The notes under the pieces are model-generated. The model did no database searches, was not told where the DNA came from, and worked only from the letters and a program-made list of their open reading frames with translations. The position numbers and the translations under genes were made by a program. This document shows, in pieces, positions 20,637-31,430 of a DNA stretch of 64,000 nt. Numbering within the stretch: position 1 is the first letter of the stretch; every line of letters begins with the position of its first letter. The DNA is from JACKHA01 sp041401985 (GTDB taxonomy: Bacteria; Planctomycetota; Phycisphaerae; Phycisphaerales; UBA1924), in contig JAWKTE010000015.1 of the NCBI GenBank assembly GCA_041401985.1, positions 43,384-107,383 of the forward strand. Reading direction: 5' to 3'.

Positions 20637-22913
20637 ATGTCACGGATGACCTCCATCCTCGGCCCCGAAGGCCTCGTCGCCCGCGCTCTGGGCGACCGCT
20701 TCGAGCACCGCGACGAGCAGATCCGCGTCGCCGACGCCATCGCCGACGCCATGCACGCCCGCGCCCACCTGCTCGTCGAGGCCGGCACCGGCACCGGCAA
20801 GTCCTTCGCCTACCTCGCACCCGCCATGCGCCGCTGCCTCGACCACGCCGAGACCGTCGTCGTCGTCACCAACACCATCTCCCTCCAGGAACAACTTGTC
20901 GCCAAGGACATCCCCCTCCTGGCCGCCCTCCTCAACCCCCCCGACGACAGCCCCGCTGACGCAAGTGCCGACGACCCTGCCAACGCGCGCGCGAGCCGGG
21001 GCGTCCCGCCCCGGTCCGATCACCAGCCATCGCACCAACCCCTCCACCCCTCCGACCCCGCCTTCGATCCCAACGACCTGATCGACCCAACCTACGACGC
21101 CGACGGCGTCCGCCTCGACGACCACAAGATCCCAGACACCCCCGACAAGCCAACCCCCGCCATCATCCCCTGCCTCGTCAAAGGCCGCGGCAACTACCTC
21201 TCCATCCGCCGACTCAAACTCGCCTCCTCACGCCAGGACAAACTCTTCGCCGACCCCGCCGCACGCCGCTCCCTCCACGCCATCGAAGACTGGGCCTACG
21301 CCACCACCGACGGCACCCTCGCCTCACTCCCCCAACTCGAACGCCCCGCCGTCTGGGACCGCGTCCAGTCCGACTCGGGCAACTGCATGGGACGCAAGTG
21401 CCCCACCTACCGCCAGTGCTTCTACCAGAACGCACGCCGCGCCATGGAGAAGGCCAACCTCCTCGTCTGCAACCACGCCCTGTTCTTCAGCGACCTGGCC
21501 CTCCGCATGCGCGGCCACGCCTTCCTCCCGCGCTACGACCACGTCGTCATCGACGAGGCCCACTCGGCCGAGGAAGTCGCCAGCGAGCACTTCGGCCTCT
21601 CCATCTCCGAGGGCCGCGTCAACCACCTGCTCTCGACGCTCTATTCGCCGCGCGCCGCCAAGGGCTACCTCGCGCACCTTGCCCTGCTGGCCGGCAGCGC
21701 AGACGACGTCGATTCCGCCGTCCGCCTCGTGCTCGAGGCCGACAACGCCTCCCGCGCCTTCTTCGAGAACATCGCCTCCCTCGCCGGACGCCTCGGCGAG
21801 AACGGCGGCCGCGTCCGCACGCCGCCAGACATCCCCAACACCCTCTCCCCGGCGATGAACGAACTCGCCCTCCGCCTCCAGCGCCTCAAGGACCAGGCCA
21901 AACTCGAGGCCGACAAGTTCGAACTCAATGCCTACGCCGACCGCGCCCTTGAGATCGCCCAGGGTGCCGCCGCCTGGCTCGAGCAGTCCATGCCCGAGTC
22001 GGTCTACTGGGTCGAGTCCGCCCGCACCAGCGACGGCCGCTCCCGCCGCCTCACCCTTGCCTGCTCACCCGTCGACGTCGGCCCCCTCCTCAAAGAGCAC
22101 CTCTTCGCCCGCGGCTGCTCCGTCACGCTCACCAGCGCCACCCTCACCACCCGCCGCGTCAGCCCCGACGAGCCCGCCGAGCACGCCGAAACCGCCTTCG
22201 CCCACACCATGTCCCGCCTCGGCTGCGAGGGCGCCGCCACCCTCCAGGTCGGCAGCCCCTTCGACTACCGCGCCGCCGTCGAACTCTTCGTCGACCGCAC
22301 CATGCCCGACCCCCGCCAACTCCCCCCGCGCGAGTACCAGCAGGCCCTGGTCAAGCGCATCCTCCACCACGCCGACGCCACCGACGGCGGCGTCTTCGTC
22401 CTCTTCACCAGCCTCGCCGTGCTCGCCTCCGTCGCCACCATGCTCGCCGATCCCCTCGCCGACCGCGCCATGCCCCTGCTCGTCCAGAACCGCAGCGGCA
22501 CCCGCACCGAGATCCTCGAAGCCTTCCGCCGCGAGGACCGCGCCGTGCTCCTGGGCGCCGCCTCCTTCTGGCAGGGCGTCGACGTCCCGGGCCGCGCCCT
22601 GCGCAACGTCATCATCACCCGCCTGCCCTTCGACCCGCCCGACCGCCCCCTGACCGAGGCCCGCGGCGAGCGCATCAAGGCCCGCGCCGGCGATCCCTTC
22701 CGCGAAGAGTCCCTCCCCCGCGCCGTCATCCGCTTCAAACAAGGCTTCGGCCGCCTCATCCGCTCCACCACCGACCGGGGGCGCGTGGTCGTCCTCGACC
22801 CCCGCCTCATGTCCGCCGCCTACGGCCGCCACTTCCTCGCCGCCCTGCCCGAAGGCGTCACGGTCCATGAGATCACGCCCCAGGGCACCCGTACACATAC
22901 CGACGATCTGTGA
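20637..22913 (+). CDS. dinG: DinG/XPD-family ATP-dependent DNA helicase
   Basis: 758 residues. Motif I VEAGTGTGKSFAYL, motif Ia TNTISLQEQL, DEAH box VVIDEAHSAEE and the C-terminal VLLGAASFWQGVDVPGRAL and FKQGFGRLIRS motifs define a superfamily-2 XPD/DinG helicase. Cysteines at CLVKGRGNY and GNCMGRKCPTYRQCFYQ are the four ligands of the 4Fe-4S cluster. It unwinds DNA, R-loops or G-quadruplexes 5' to 3'. Between motif Ia and the first cysteine is an acidic/Pro-rich insert of roughly 70 residues. Part of it (ARASRGVPPRSD) is translated from a dispersed CCGGGGCG hairpin at 20985-21014. Start 20637 is uncertain, with no Shine-Dalgarno; 20646 is possible. Confidence 0.9.
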   Translation: MSRMTSILGPEGLVARALGDRFEHRDEQIRVADAIADAMHARAHLLVEAGTGTGKSFAYLAPAMRRCLDHAETVVVVTNTISLQEQLVAKDIPLLAALLNPPDDSPADASADDPANARASRGVPPRSDHQPSHQPLHPSDPAFDPNDLIDPTYDADGVRLDDHKIPDTPDKPTPAIIPCLVKGRGNYLSIRRLKLASSRQDKLFADPAARRSLHAIEDWAYATTDGTLASLPQLERPAVWDRVQSDSGNCMGRKCPTYRQCFYQNARRAMEKANLLVCNHALFFSDLALRMRGHAFLPRYDHVVIDEAHSAEEVASEHFGLSISEGRVNHLLSTLYSPRAAKGYLAHLALLAGSADDVDSAVRLVLEADNASRAFFENIASLAGRLGENGGRVRTPPDIPNTLSPAMNELALRLQRLKDQAKLEADKFELNAYADRALEIAQGAAAWLEQSMPESVYWVESARTSDGRSRRLTLACSPVDVGPLLKEHLFARGCSVTLTSATLTTRRVSPDEPAEHAETAFAHTMSRLGCEGAATLQVGSPFDYRAAVELFVDRTMPDPRQLPPREYQQALVKRILHHADATDGGVFVLFTSLAVLASVATMLADPLADRAMPLLVQNRSGTRTEILEAFRREDRAVLLGAASFWQGVDVPGRALRNVIITRLPFDPPDRPLTEARGERIKARAGDPFREESLPRAVIRFKQGFGRLIRSTTDRGRVVVLDPRLMSAAYGRHFLAALPEGVTVHEITPQGTRTHTDDL
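20985..21014. repeat. CCGGGGCG hairpin copy inside dinG
   Basis: GCGCGCGCGAG followed by CCGGGGCG-TC-CCGCCCCGG lies in frame inside the dinG coding region, in the non-conserved insert between helicase motif Ia and the iron-sulfur cluster. Confidence 0.8.
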
Positions 22914-23024
22914 CCTTTGGCGGGTCGCTCGCTATCGTCCTTGTTCCCCGCCGGGACAGCCGCCGGACGCCGTGCCGGGCGCCCACGCCCGGCCCACGCC
23001 GCCCTTCTGACCCCAGGAGCACCG

Positions 23025-24449
23025 ATGCTCGGACGAATCTTCAAGGCCTACGACATCCGCGGCACCTACCCGGACCTGCTCAACGACACCATGGCCTGGC
23101 AGATCGGCTTCGGCGCCAGCAAGTTCCTGCTGGGCGATGCCGAGGCCGCCGGCGAGACCACCCCGATGATGAAGAACATCGTCGTCGGACGCGACATGCG
23201 CAAGAGCAGCCCAACACTCGCCGAGCAACTCATCAAGGGCATCAACGACCAGGGCGGCAACGTCATCGACATCGGCATGGTCGACACCTCCATGGTCTAC
23301 TTCGCCATCAACCACCTCGACTGCGCCGGCGGCGTCATGGTCACCGCCAGCCACAACCCGCCCCAGTACAACGGCTTCAAGATCTCCAAGCGCAAGGCCA
23401 AGCCCGTCGGCGAGCCCACCGGCCTGGCCGACATCCGCAAGTACGCCGCGATGATCGACAAGGTCACCTACAACAAACTCGCGCCCACCATCACCCGCGG
23501 CCGCGCCGAGCAGCGCGACCTCTGGGACGCCTACATCCAGCACGTCCGCTCCTTCCTCGACCTCCACGGGAAGAAACTCAAGATCGTCGTCGACGCCTCC
23601 AACGCGATGGCCGGCACCATGGTCCCCCGCGTCTTCGGCAAGAAGGGCGCCCACATCCCCGGCCTCGAGATCGTCGAGATCAACTACGACAACTCCAAGG
23701 GCGTCTTCGCCCACGAGCCCAACCCACTGGTCCCTGAGAACGTCCGCCAGACCCAGGACGCCGTGCTCAAGCACAAGGCCGACCTGGGCTTCTGCTTCGA
23801 CGGCGACGCCGACCGCTGCATGCTCGTCGATGAGAAGGGCCAGATCGTCGGCTGCGACCACCTCACCGCCCTCATGGCCCGCCACTTCCTCAAGAAGAGC
23901 CCCGGCGCCGCCGTTGCCTTCGACCTCCGCTCCTCCAAGGCCGTCTCCGAGGAGATCACCAAGGCCGGCGGCGTCCCGGTCCGCGGGCGCGTCGGGCACG
24001 TCTTCATGAAGCAGGCCCTCTCCGACAACAAGGCCGTCTTCGGCGGCGAACTCTCCGGCCACTTCTACTTCCGCGACAACTTCAACGCCGACTCCGGCGC
24101 GATCGCCATGGCCGTCGCCCTCTCCATCCGCGCCGAGGCCGGCAAGCCCATGAGCAGCCTCATCAGCCCCATCGCCCGCTACGCCCAGTCGGGCGAGATC
24201 AACTTCGAGACCGAGGAGAAGGACGAGGCCCTCGCCGCCGTCAAGGACCAGCTCACCGCCCGCGGCACCATCGACGAACTCGACGGCGTCACCATCGACC
24301 GCTTCAAGACCGACGGCTGGTGGTGCAACGTCCGCAAGAGCAACACCGAGCCCTTGCTCCGCCTCAACGCCGAGGCCAAGGACAAGAAGACCCTGGCCGC
24401 GTGCCTCGACAAGATCTCGCCGCTGCTCGGGCGCCGTGTCGCCCACTAA
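23025..24449 (+). CDS. Phosphomannomutase/phosphoglucomutase (alpha-D-phosphohexomutase)
   Basis: 474 residues. FKAYDIRGTYPD opens the family. The phosphoserine loop TASHNPPQYNG has the active Ser at 109, the metal loop is CFDGDADRCMLVD, the sugar-binding loop is GELSGHFYFRDNF and the phosphate-binding loop SNTEPLLRLNAEA is near the end, all in order. The AlgC/ManB-like type interconverts 1- and 6-phosphates of mannose or glucose, feeding nucleotide-sugar and polysaccharide synthesis. CAGGAG precedes ATG 23025. It starts 111 bases after dinG; a GCCGGGCG/CGCCCGGC hairpin at about 22974-22993 separates them. The specific hexose cannot be read from sequence alone. Confidence 0.9.
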   Translation: MLGRIFKAYDIRGTYPDLLNDTMAWQIGFGASKFLLGDAEAAGETTPMMKNIVVGRDMRKSSPTLAEQLIKGINDQGGNVIDIGMVDTSMVYFAINHLDCAGGVMVTASHNPPQYNGFKISKRKAKPVGEPTGLADIRKYAAMIDKVTYNKLAPTITRGRAEQRDLWDAYIQHVRSFLDLHGKKLKIVVDASNAMAGTMVPRVFGKKGAHIPGLEIVEINYDNSKGVFAHEPNPLVPENVRQTQDAVLKHKADLGFCFDGDADRCMLVDEKGQIVGCDHLTALMARHFLKKSPGAAVAFDLRSSKAVSEEITKAGGVPVRGRVGHVFMKQALSDNKAVFGGELSGHFYFRDNFNADSGAIAMAVALSIRAEAGKPMSSLISPIARYAQSGEINFETEEKDEALAAVKDQLTARGTIDELDGVTIDRFKTDGWWCNVRKSNTEPLLRLNAEAKDKKTLAACLDKISPLLGRRVAH

Positions 24450-24490
24450 CCAGTCTCTCTCAGCACTCAGCACTCGGCACTTCCCACCCC

Positions 24491-26071
24491 ATGAACCTCT
24501 CCCAGTTCTTCGACCACTGGAAGATCGTCGAGAACCCCTTCCGGGGCGAGGAGGCCCGCAACGACGCGGTCTTCGCCCGCATGTCCGCGCTCACCACCGG
24601 CGACCCCGCCGCCGCCGCCCTGCACTCCGACTTCGAGAAGGTCCTGGGCGACCCCGCCCGCCCCAGCACCGCCATCGTCTTCGGCGAAAAAGGCAGCGGC
24701 AAGACCGCCATGCGCCTCCAGATCGAGGCCCGCATCGCCCGCCACAACCGCGACAAGCCCGACCAGCGCATGTTCGTCGTCCTCTACGACGACCTCAATG
24801 GCTTCCTCGACCGCCTCCAGTCCCGCGCCACGCGCCACGCCGCCGCCGCCCGCCCCGCCCGCGGCAAGGCACGCACCCGCAACGGCGTCGAGCCACGCGA
24901 GCCCGACGGCGCCGAGGTCTTCAAGAGCATCCGCCTGGTCGACCACATCGACGCCATCGTCTCCACCGCCGTGACCCGCCTGGTCACCAGCGTCCTCCGC
25001 CGCGCCCGAGCCGACGAGCCCGCCCCCGACCTGCACGGGCTCGACCTGTCCGCGCGCCGTGACCTGCTCCTGCTCCAGGCCCTCTACGACGCGGGCGAGC
25101 ACGCCGACGAGCGCACCCGGCGCCTCCGCCGCCTGCTCCACCTGCCCCCGCCCCCGGCCGTCATGTGGAGCGTGCTGGTCGTGCTTGGGGCCATCCCGCC
25201 GCTGGCGTTCGTCGTGTGGTCGATCCTCAGCCCGCAGGGCGCGCAGGACCTGTGGCGTCTGGTCGTGCTGCTCGTGCTGCTGGGCCTGTGGTTCGGCGTG
25301 CTCATCCGGCGCCTCATCGTCGATCGCTTCCGCGTCCGCTCGCTGGCCCGCCGCCTGCAGCGCCAACTCCGCGTGCTCGACCGCCCGGAGCGTTCGCTCG
25401 CCCGCGCCCTCGACGCCCTGCCCTCGCGCGATCGCGACGCCGAGGTGCTGCCCGTGACGGAATCCGAGGACATCCGGTACGCCATGCTCGCCCGCCTGCG
25501 GCGCGTGCTCGCGGGCCTGGGATACGCCGGCATCGTCGTGATCGTCGACCGCGTCGATGAACCGCGGCTCGTCGCGGGCGACGCCGAGCGCATGCGCCAA
25601 CTCATCTGGCCCATGATGTCCAACAAGTTCCTGCAGCAGGACGCCATCGGGTTCAAACTCCTCTTGCCCATCGAACTCCGCTACGCCGTGTTCAAGGAGT
25701 CCAGCGGCTTCTTCCAGGAGGCCCGCCTCGACAAGCAGAACATGATCGAGCGCCTGTCGTGGACCGGCGCCACCCTTTACGACCTGTGCGCCGCGCGCCT
25801 GAACGCCTGCCGCGCCGAGGGCGAGCCTCCCATCTCGCTCGCGGCCATGTTCGACGACGACGTGACCCGCCAGGACCTGATCGACGCCCTCGAGCAGATG
25901 CACCAGCCGCGCGACGCCTTCAAGTTCCTGTATCGATGCTTCAGCGAGCACTGCGCCGGCGTCCCGGCCGAGAGCGGCCAGTATCGCGTGCCGCGCCTGC
26001 TGATGGAGACCGTCCGCCGCCAGGAAGCCGAGCGCGTCCAGCAACTGCACCGGGGCATCAGGCCGGCGTAG
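24491..26071 (+). CDS. Membrane-inserted P-loop ATPase, KAP-like
   Basis: 526 residues. Walker A FGEKGSGKTAMR (64-75) follows an N-terminal FDHWKIVENPFRGEEAR. Two adjacent transmembrane helices (about 225-245 and 256-275) sit inside the ATPase region, and the probable Walker B IVVIVDRVDE (347-356) comes after them. Helices inserted between Walker A and B are the hallmark of KAP NTPases, known in bacteria from phage-exclusion protein PifA and in animals from Kidins220, but the rest of the sequence does not let me assign it firmly. The C-terminal helical part (residues about 375-526) has no recognisable domain. It lies 41 bases after the phosphohexomutase gene on the same strand. Confidence 0.6.
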   Translation: MNLSQFFDHWKIVENPFRGEEARNDAVFARMSALTTGDPAAAALHSDFEKVLGDPARPSTAIVFGEKGSGKTAMRLQIEARIARHNRDKPDQRMFVVLYDDLNGFLDRLQSRATRHAAAARPARGKARTRNGVEPREPDGAEVFKSIRLVDHIDAIVSTAVTRLVTSVLRRARADEPAPDLHGLDLSARRDLLLLQALYDAGEHADERTRRLRRLLHLPPPPAVMWSVLVVLGAIPPLAFVVWSILSPQGAQDLWRLVVLLVLLGLWFGVLIRRLIVDRFRVRSLARRLQRQLRVLDRPERSLARALDALPSRDRDAEVLPVTESEDIRYAMLARLRRVLAGLGYAGIVVIVDRVDEPRLVAGDAERMRQLIWPMMSNKFLQQDAIGFKLLLPIELRYAVFKESSGFFQEARLDKQNMIERLSWTGATLYDLCAARLNACRAEGEPPISLAAMFDDDVTRQDLIDALEQMHQPRDAFKFLYRCFSEHCAGVPAESGQYRVPRLLMETVRRQEAERVQQLHRGIRPA

Positions 26072-26166
26072 CGGGAGGCCGATCCGGCGTCTCGATCGTT
26101 CGGCCTCTCCGCCCCGCACGGGCCGGGTGCGTGCCCGAACGTGTGCGCGATGCAGCGGCCCCACTT

Positions 26167-26189
26167 TGTTCCGGTATGATGCCGGAACA
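26167..26189 (+). promoter_or_regulatory. Operator-like inverted repeat enclosing a -10 box
   Basis: TGTTCCGG-TATGATG-CCGGAACA is a perfect 8-bp inverted repeat with a 7-base spacer. TATGAT (26175-26180) in the spacer resembles a -10 hexamer, 54 bases before the next start codon. A dimeric repressor bound here would block the promoter; no matching -35 is clear. Confidence 0.45.
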
Positions 26190-26233
26190 GGCGATCCGCC
26201 CCAGTGCCCCTCGATCAACATTGGAGTATCGCG

Positions 26234-27153
26234 ATGCTCCTGCGCAACATGATCGCAGCAACCATCGTCCTCCTCGCCGCCATCAGCGCGGCCGCCGTCC
26301 AGCCCGCCGAAGTCGGCGCCATCGACGGGCAGTGGATCTACGTCGAGGACCGCACCGAGGGCCGCGCCGTCGAAGACCACCAGCCCAGCACAAGCGCCCG
26401 GCTCACCCTTCGAGTCGAGGACGACGCCGTCGTGTTCGTCCGCAGCGACGGCGAGATCCGCATGCCGCTCGACGGTTCGCCCGTCGATGTCCAGCGCGGG
26501 CCGAGCGTCTCCCGCTACAGCGGCCAGTGGACCGACGACGCGTACGTGTTCGAGAGCGTGCCCGTCCGCGAGCCGGGCGACACCCGCACCGGCGGCCTGA
26601 TCCGCTGGGAACTCCGCCCCACGCCCGAGGGCCTGCTCGCCCGCGCCTCGGTCGATCCGCCCGGCGGCTTCTCGTCGCTGGCGCTCTATCGCCACGCGGA
26701 GGACATCCCGCTGCCCGAACCCGCCCAGGCCACCATCGACCGGATCGACTGGCTCGCCGGCGCGTGGGTCGGCACACGCGGCACGGGCGGCACAACCTCC
26801 ATCGAGGAACGCTGGACCCCGGCCCTCGGCGCGCGATGCTCGGCATCTCGCGCACTGTCTCGCGCGGCTCCATGCGCGCCTTCGAGTTCCTCCGCATCGT
26901 CGAGCGCGACGGTGGTCTGGTCTACATCGCCCAACCCAACGGCGCCGCGCCGACCCAGTTCGTGCTCACCGAGATCGACGCGAACCGGGCCGTGTTCATG
27001 AACCCCCGACACGATTTCCCGCAGCGCATCATCTACGAACTCGGGCCCGACGGGCGTCTCACCGCGGCGATCGCCTACGCCAAGGGCGGACGCCCCCGCC
27101 CGTTCGAGTATTCGCGCGAGGGCGACCCGGCCGACTCGCCAGCGAGGCCCTGA
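26234..27153 (+). pseudogene. Frameshifted exported DUF6265-domain protein
   Basis: The first part, from ATG 26234 after TTGGAG, encodes a signal peptide (MLLRNMIAATIVLLAAISAA) and a beta-rich domain, then starts a DUF6265 domain (IDWLAGAWVGTRGTGG...EERWTPALGA). At about 26830 the frame breaks. The rest of the domain (AMLGISRTVSRGSMRAFEFL, then FMNPRHDFPQRIIYEL) continues in the next frame, down to 27153. A single missing base in the run at 26828-26836 restores the whole protein. So this is either a fresh pseudogene or a sequencing error. DUF6265 proteins are small secreted or periplasmic proteins of unknown role. Confidence 0.75.
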
Positions 27154-27171
27154 CCAGAACCCGATCCGCCC

Positions 27172-27690
27172 ATGCCCGACTCTACTCGCCAACCGCCCAT
27201 CGCCAGCGTCTCCGAGATCGCCCTCAACGTCCGCGACCTCGCGTCGATGAGCGCGTTCTACCAGCGCGTTCTCGGGTTCACGCCGTTCCGGCCCGAGGCG
27301 CCGGCCAGCCAGCAGCCGCTCGCGCCGGTTCCCGATTCTGTCGCCTCCGATCAGCCCACCATCGTGTTCCTCACCATCGGCGGCGACGCGGCCTCGCGGA
27401 GCGTTGGCCCCGACGCCCCGCACCCGCCGCTGCTGGTGCTGATCGACCCGGCCCGCCACGCCCCGGCCGCGGGTCGCTTCGACGCGCCCGTGCCGCGTAC
27501 TTCGACGCTGAACCACATCGCGTTCCAGATCCCGGCGTCGGCGTACGACGCGGAGGCCGCCCGCCTGCGCGGCATGGGCATCGAGGTCACGCCGGTCGCG
27601 TTCGCGTGGATGGGCGCCAAGGCCCTGTTCTTCCGCGACCCGGAGGACAACACGATCGAGCTCATCTGCCGGGATGTGGCGCCGCGGTAG
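27172..27690 (+). CDS. VOC-superfamily (glyoxalase/dioxygenase-fold) protein
   Basis: 172 residues. SEIALNVRDLASMSAFYQRVLGF is the first beta-alpha-beta unit, and NHIAFQIPASAYDAEAARLRGMG, then LFFRDPEDNTIELICRD, are the second. The terminal Glu (TIEL) and His (NHIAF) are the usual metal ligands of glyoxalase I-like proteins; the first module has Glu instead of His (SEIAL). The reaction is unknown; the family includes isomerases, dioxygenases and antibiotic-resistance proteins. It starts 18 bases after the broken DUF6265 gene. Confidence 0.85.
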   Translation: MPDSTRQPPIASVSEIALNVRDLASMSAFYQRVLGFTPFRPEAPASQQPLAPVPDSVASDQPTIVFLTIGGDAASRSVGPDAPHPPLLVLIDPARHAPAAGRFDAPVPRTSTLNHIAFQIPASAYDAEAARLRGMGIEVTPVAFAWMGAKALFFRDPEDNTIELICRDVAPR

Positions 27691-27716
27691 CGGAGATGGG
27701 TACATCGTTGCCCGCC

Positions 27717-28235
27717 TCATTCGCATTGGGCTGCGTCGAGCATCATCACCATGTGGACCTCGTCGACGCTCTCGGCGTCGAGCACCACCGCGCCCGGCTC
27801 CACGCCCCACGCGCGGAATCCGACCCGCTCGTACACCGCGATCGCCGCGTGCGAGCGCGCGCTGGCCGACAGGGCCACGCTCGTCACGCCGGCCCACCCG
27901 GCGGCCACCTCTACCGCCCGGCGCATCATCGCCTCGCCAAGCCCCTGCCCGCGCGCCCGCGGCGACACATACACGCCCCACACATGGGCACGGTGCCCCA
28001 TCTTGGCCCGGTGGTCGGCCCGCAGCCCGACGGACCCGACCAGCGAGGCGTCGTCCGCGAACGCCCCGACGATCGCCTGGCGCGCGTGCGACACGAACTC
28101 GCGGACGACGGCCTCGTCCCGGAACCGGTCGTCCTCCGGCGACGACGCGAACGCGAACGGCGAGTCGACCAGCATCTCGCGGCGGAGGGCGAAGTACGCC
28201 GGCGCATCGTCGGGCGTGAGGAGGCGGATGGGCAT
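27717..28235 (-). CDS. GNAT-family N-acetyltransferase
   Basis: 172 residues. IRLLTPDDAPAYFALRREML begins the GNAT fold; VWGVYVSPRARGQGLGEAMM carries motif A with the acetyl-CoA loop RGQGLG, and AIAVYERVGFRAWGVEPGAV is motif B. It would transfer acetyl groups from acetyl-CoA to an amine in the cytoplasm. The acceptor cannot be predicted. Convergent with the VOC gene, 26 bases apart. Confidence 0.9.
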   Translation of the reverse strand: MPIRLLTPDDAPAYFALRREMLVDSPFAFASSPEDDRFRDEAVVREFVSHARQAIVGAFADDASLVGSVGLRADHRAKMGHRAHVWGVYVSPRARGQGLGEAMMRRAVEVAAGWAGVTSVALSASARSHAAIAVYERVGFRAWGVEPGAVVLDAESVDEVHMVMMLDAAQCE

Positions 28236-28363
28236 GGCGGATTGTTGCGGGTCGGTGGGCCGCTCCGTCGAGCGGGCGGATTGCCCTGGGGAGAGGATCG
28301 GCGGCAGGTGCGCAGAGACGAGGGTCGGATTGTCCCCGGACTTGGCTGGGATGGCCGGGGTGC

Positions 28364-29421
28364 CTAGAGCGGGCGGTTGGCGCGGCGGTGCTTGCGGTGC
28401 CAGGGTTCGGTGCAGGTGCTGGGGAGGTAGGGGTCGTAGGGGATGTGCGGCGGGCGGGTGGTGATGCGGCTGAGCATCCACGCGTCGTGGAAGGGGTGGA
28501 ACCAGCGGGCGCGGTCGAACATGAGGCGGAGGATGAGGCGCTGGTCGTCGTGGGTTTCGATGTCGGCCTCGAGCCAGGCGTGGTCGGCGTGGGGTTGGCG
28601 ATGGATGGGGTGGGCGGTGTGGGCGCGGATGTTGAAGGCGGCGGGGGTTTCGGCTTTGAGTTCGGCGAGGGTGTTGGCGGGGGCGGCGGCGTCGCGGTTT
28701 GTGGCGGCGCGTTCGTGGAGGTTGTGGAGGCGTGTGGCGGTGTCTGGCGGCTGGGTGAGGAGGGTCTCGAGGACGTGGGCGGCGATGGTTTCGAGGGGGT
28801 GGTCGGGGTGGGGGAGGAGGTCGGCGGGGTTGATGGGGATGCGGTTGTCGCCGGGGGTTGTGGGGGCGAGGAGGTCGGCGCGAGTGGGGGCGGGGGAGGG
28901 GAGGAATGAGTTTGGGGGAAGGCATGAGGCACGAGGCATGAGGCATCGAGTGGGGAGGAGGAGCCGATGGGGGCGTGACGCTGCTCATCGCTGCTCGCGG
29001 CCGGTTTCGGCCGGCCGGAATGGGCTGCGGGGGTGGCGCTGGGCTGATCGGTCGGCGGCTGCGCCGCCGGCACAGGATGCAATCCTGTGCCACCAGGCTT
29101 GAAGCCTGTGCCGCCGGGCAATGCTGTGCCACCACGGGGGCCGAAGCGGAGGAGTGTGGTGGCGGTGCGGCGGGCTTCGATGGGGTTGTCGGTGGTGTCG
29201 AGGAGGGCTTCGAGGCGGGCGAGGGACTTATTGAGGCGGCGGTGGGCGTGGAGGGATTGGAGGGCCGCGATCCAGGGGGCGATGTCGGGGGCGAGGGACC
29301 AGGCGAGGAGGTCGCGGAGGGGTGTGTTGGTGGGGTCGGCGAGGGCGTGGAGGTCGAGGTCGGCGGCGATGAGGGCGTCGAGGCGGGAAGCGTCGTCGGG
29401 TTGGAGGGTGGGGAGGGGCAT
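28364..29421 (-). pseudogene. Uncharacterised planctomycete protein split by repeat DNA and a frame change
   Basis: The N-terminal part reads from ATG 29421: PTLQPDDASRLDALIAADLD, then a helical region ending IEARRTATTLLRF near 29140. The frame then passes through hairpin repeats (29069-29135, translated as GGTGFKPGGTGLHPVP) and a GCATGAGGC array (28921-28951). The C-terminal part (TTPGDNRIPINPADLLPHPD and later FDRARWFHPFHDAWMLSRIT) is in another frame, readable from an ATG at 28939 to the stop at 28364. Both halves have protein-like composition, so I read this as one gene of about 350 codons whose middle was invaded by repeats. Two separate proteins are also possible. No function recognised. 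Confidence 0.6.
29069..29135. repeat. Hairpin cluster GGCACAGGAT and CAGGCTT
   Basis: GGCACAGGAT-GCA-ATCCTGTGCC (29069-29091) is a perfect 10-bp hairpin, followed at once by the palindrome CAGGCTTGAAGCCTG (29094-29108) and a third GGCAATGCTGTGCC unit. The cluster lies inside the broken gene at 28364-29421 and is read in frame by its first half. Confidence 0.8.
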
Positions 29422-29951
29422 GGGAGAGTGACGAAGTGACGAAGTGACGGAGAGACGGAGAGACGGAGAGACAGGATGTGGGTCGTGACGGGAAGGGGTC
29501 GGACGAGGGGTGTTTCTACCCATGGGGGTGCGGGCAGGTTTGGGCGCGCGCCGGTGCGTTGCGATTTTTGGGGAAGTGGGTTTGGGGCTTGGATTGTCGG
29601 GGTGGAATTGTTTTGTAACGGGCGCGCACAATGGTGCGCGCGCTGGTTTGTGCGCACGATCGTGGCTGTTGTTGCGCCGCGGGGTGGGTTGGCTCTCCGA
29701 GCCGGACTCCCTACCCCTCCTACAGGCCCCACCCAGCCGACCATCGCCCGGCGTGTGGCATGTTTGCTGCCCTGAGAAAGCATGCGAACCACCCGTTGCG
29801 AGCGCGCACTTGCGCAATCGCCATGCCTGTGCAAAGCCACAGGCATGCCACACGGCGGACGTCTGTCCGCGCATCGGCACCGAGTAACGCCCCAGAGCCG
29901 GCGTGACTCGGTGGCACAGTTTCGGCGGCGGCGTGTCGTGCGCGACGAACC
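29422..29951. other. Repeat-filled intergenic region, no gene seen
   Basis: It contains in order a GTGACGAA/GAGAGACG tandem array (29427-29475), G-rich unique DNA, a GGCTCTCCGAGCC hairpin copy (29685-29725), a CATGCCTGTG...CACAGGCATG hairpin (29822-29848) and an ACCGAGT...ACTCGGT hairpin (29876-29917). No open frame has protein character. Confidence 0.7.
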
Positions 29952-31394
<1,443 letters not shown>

Positions 31395-31430
31395 GCGAGG
31401 AAGGGTACGCGGAGGGGGTGGGTGCGGGGG

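Noticed and set aside
22974..22993. Terminator between dinG and the phosphohexomutase gene
   Set aside because: The GCCGGGC/GCCCGGC hairpin has no T run, so transcription may continue.
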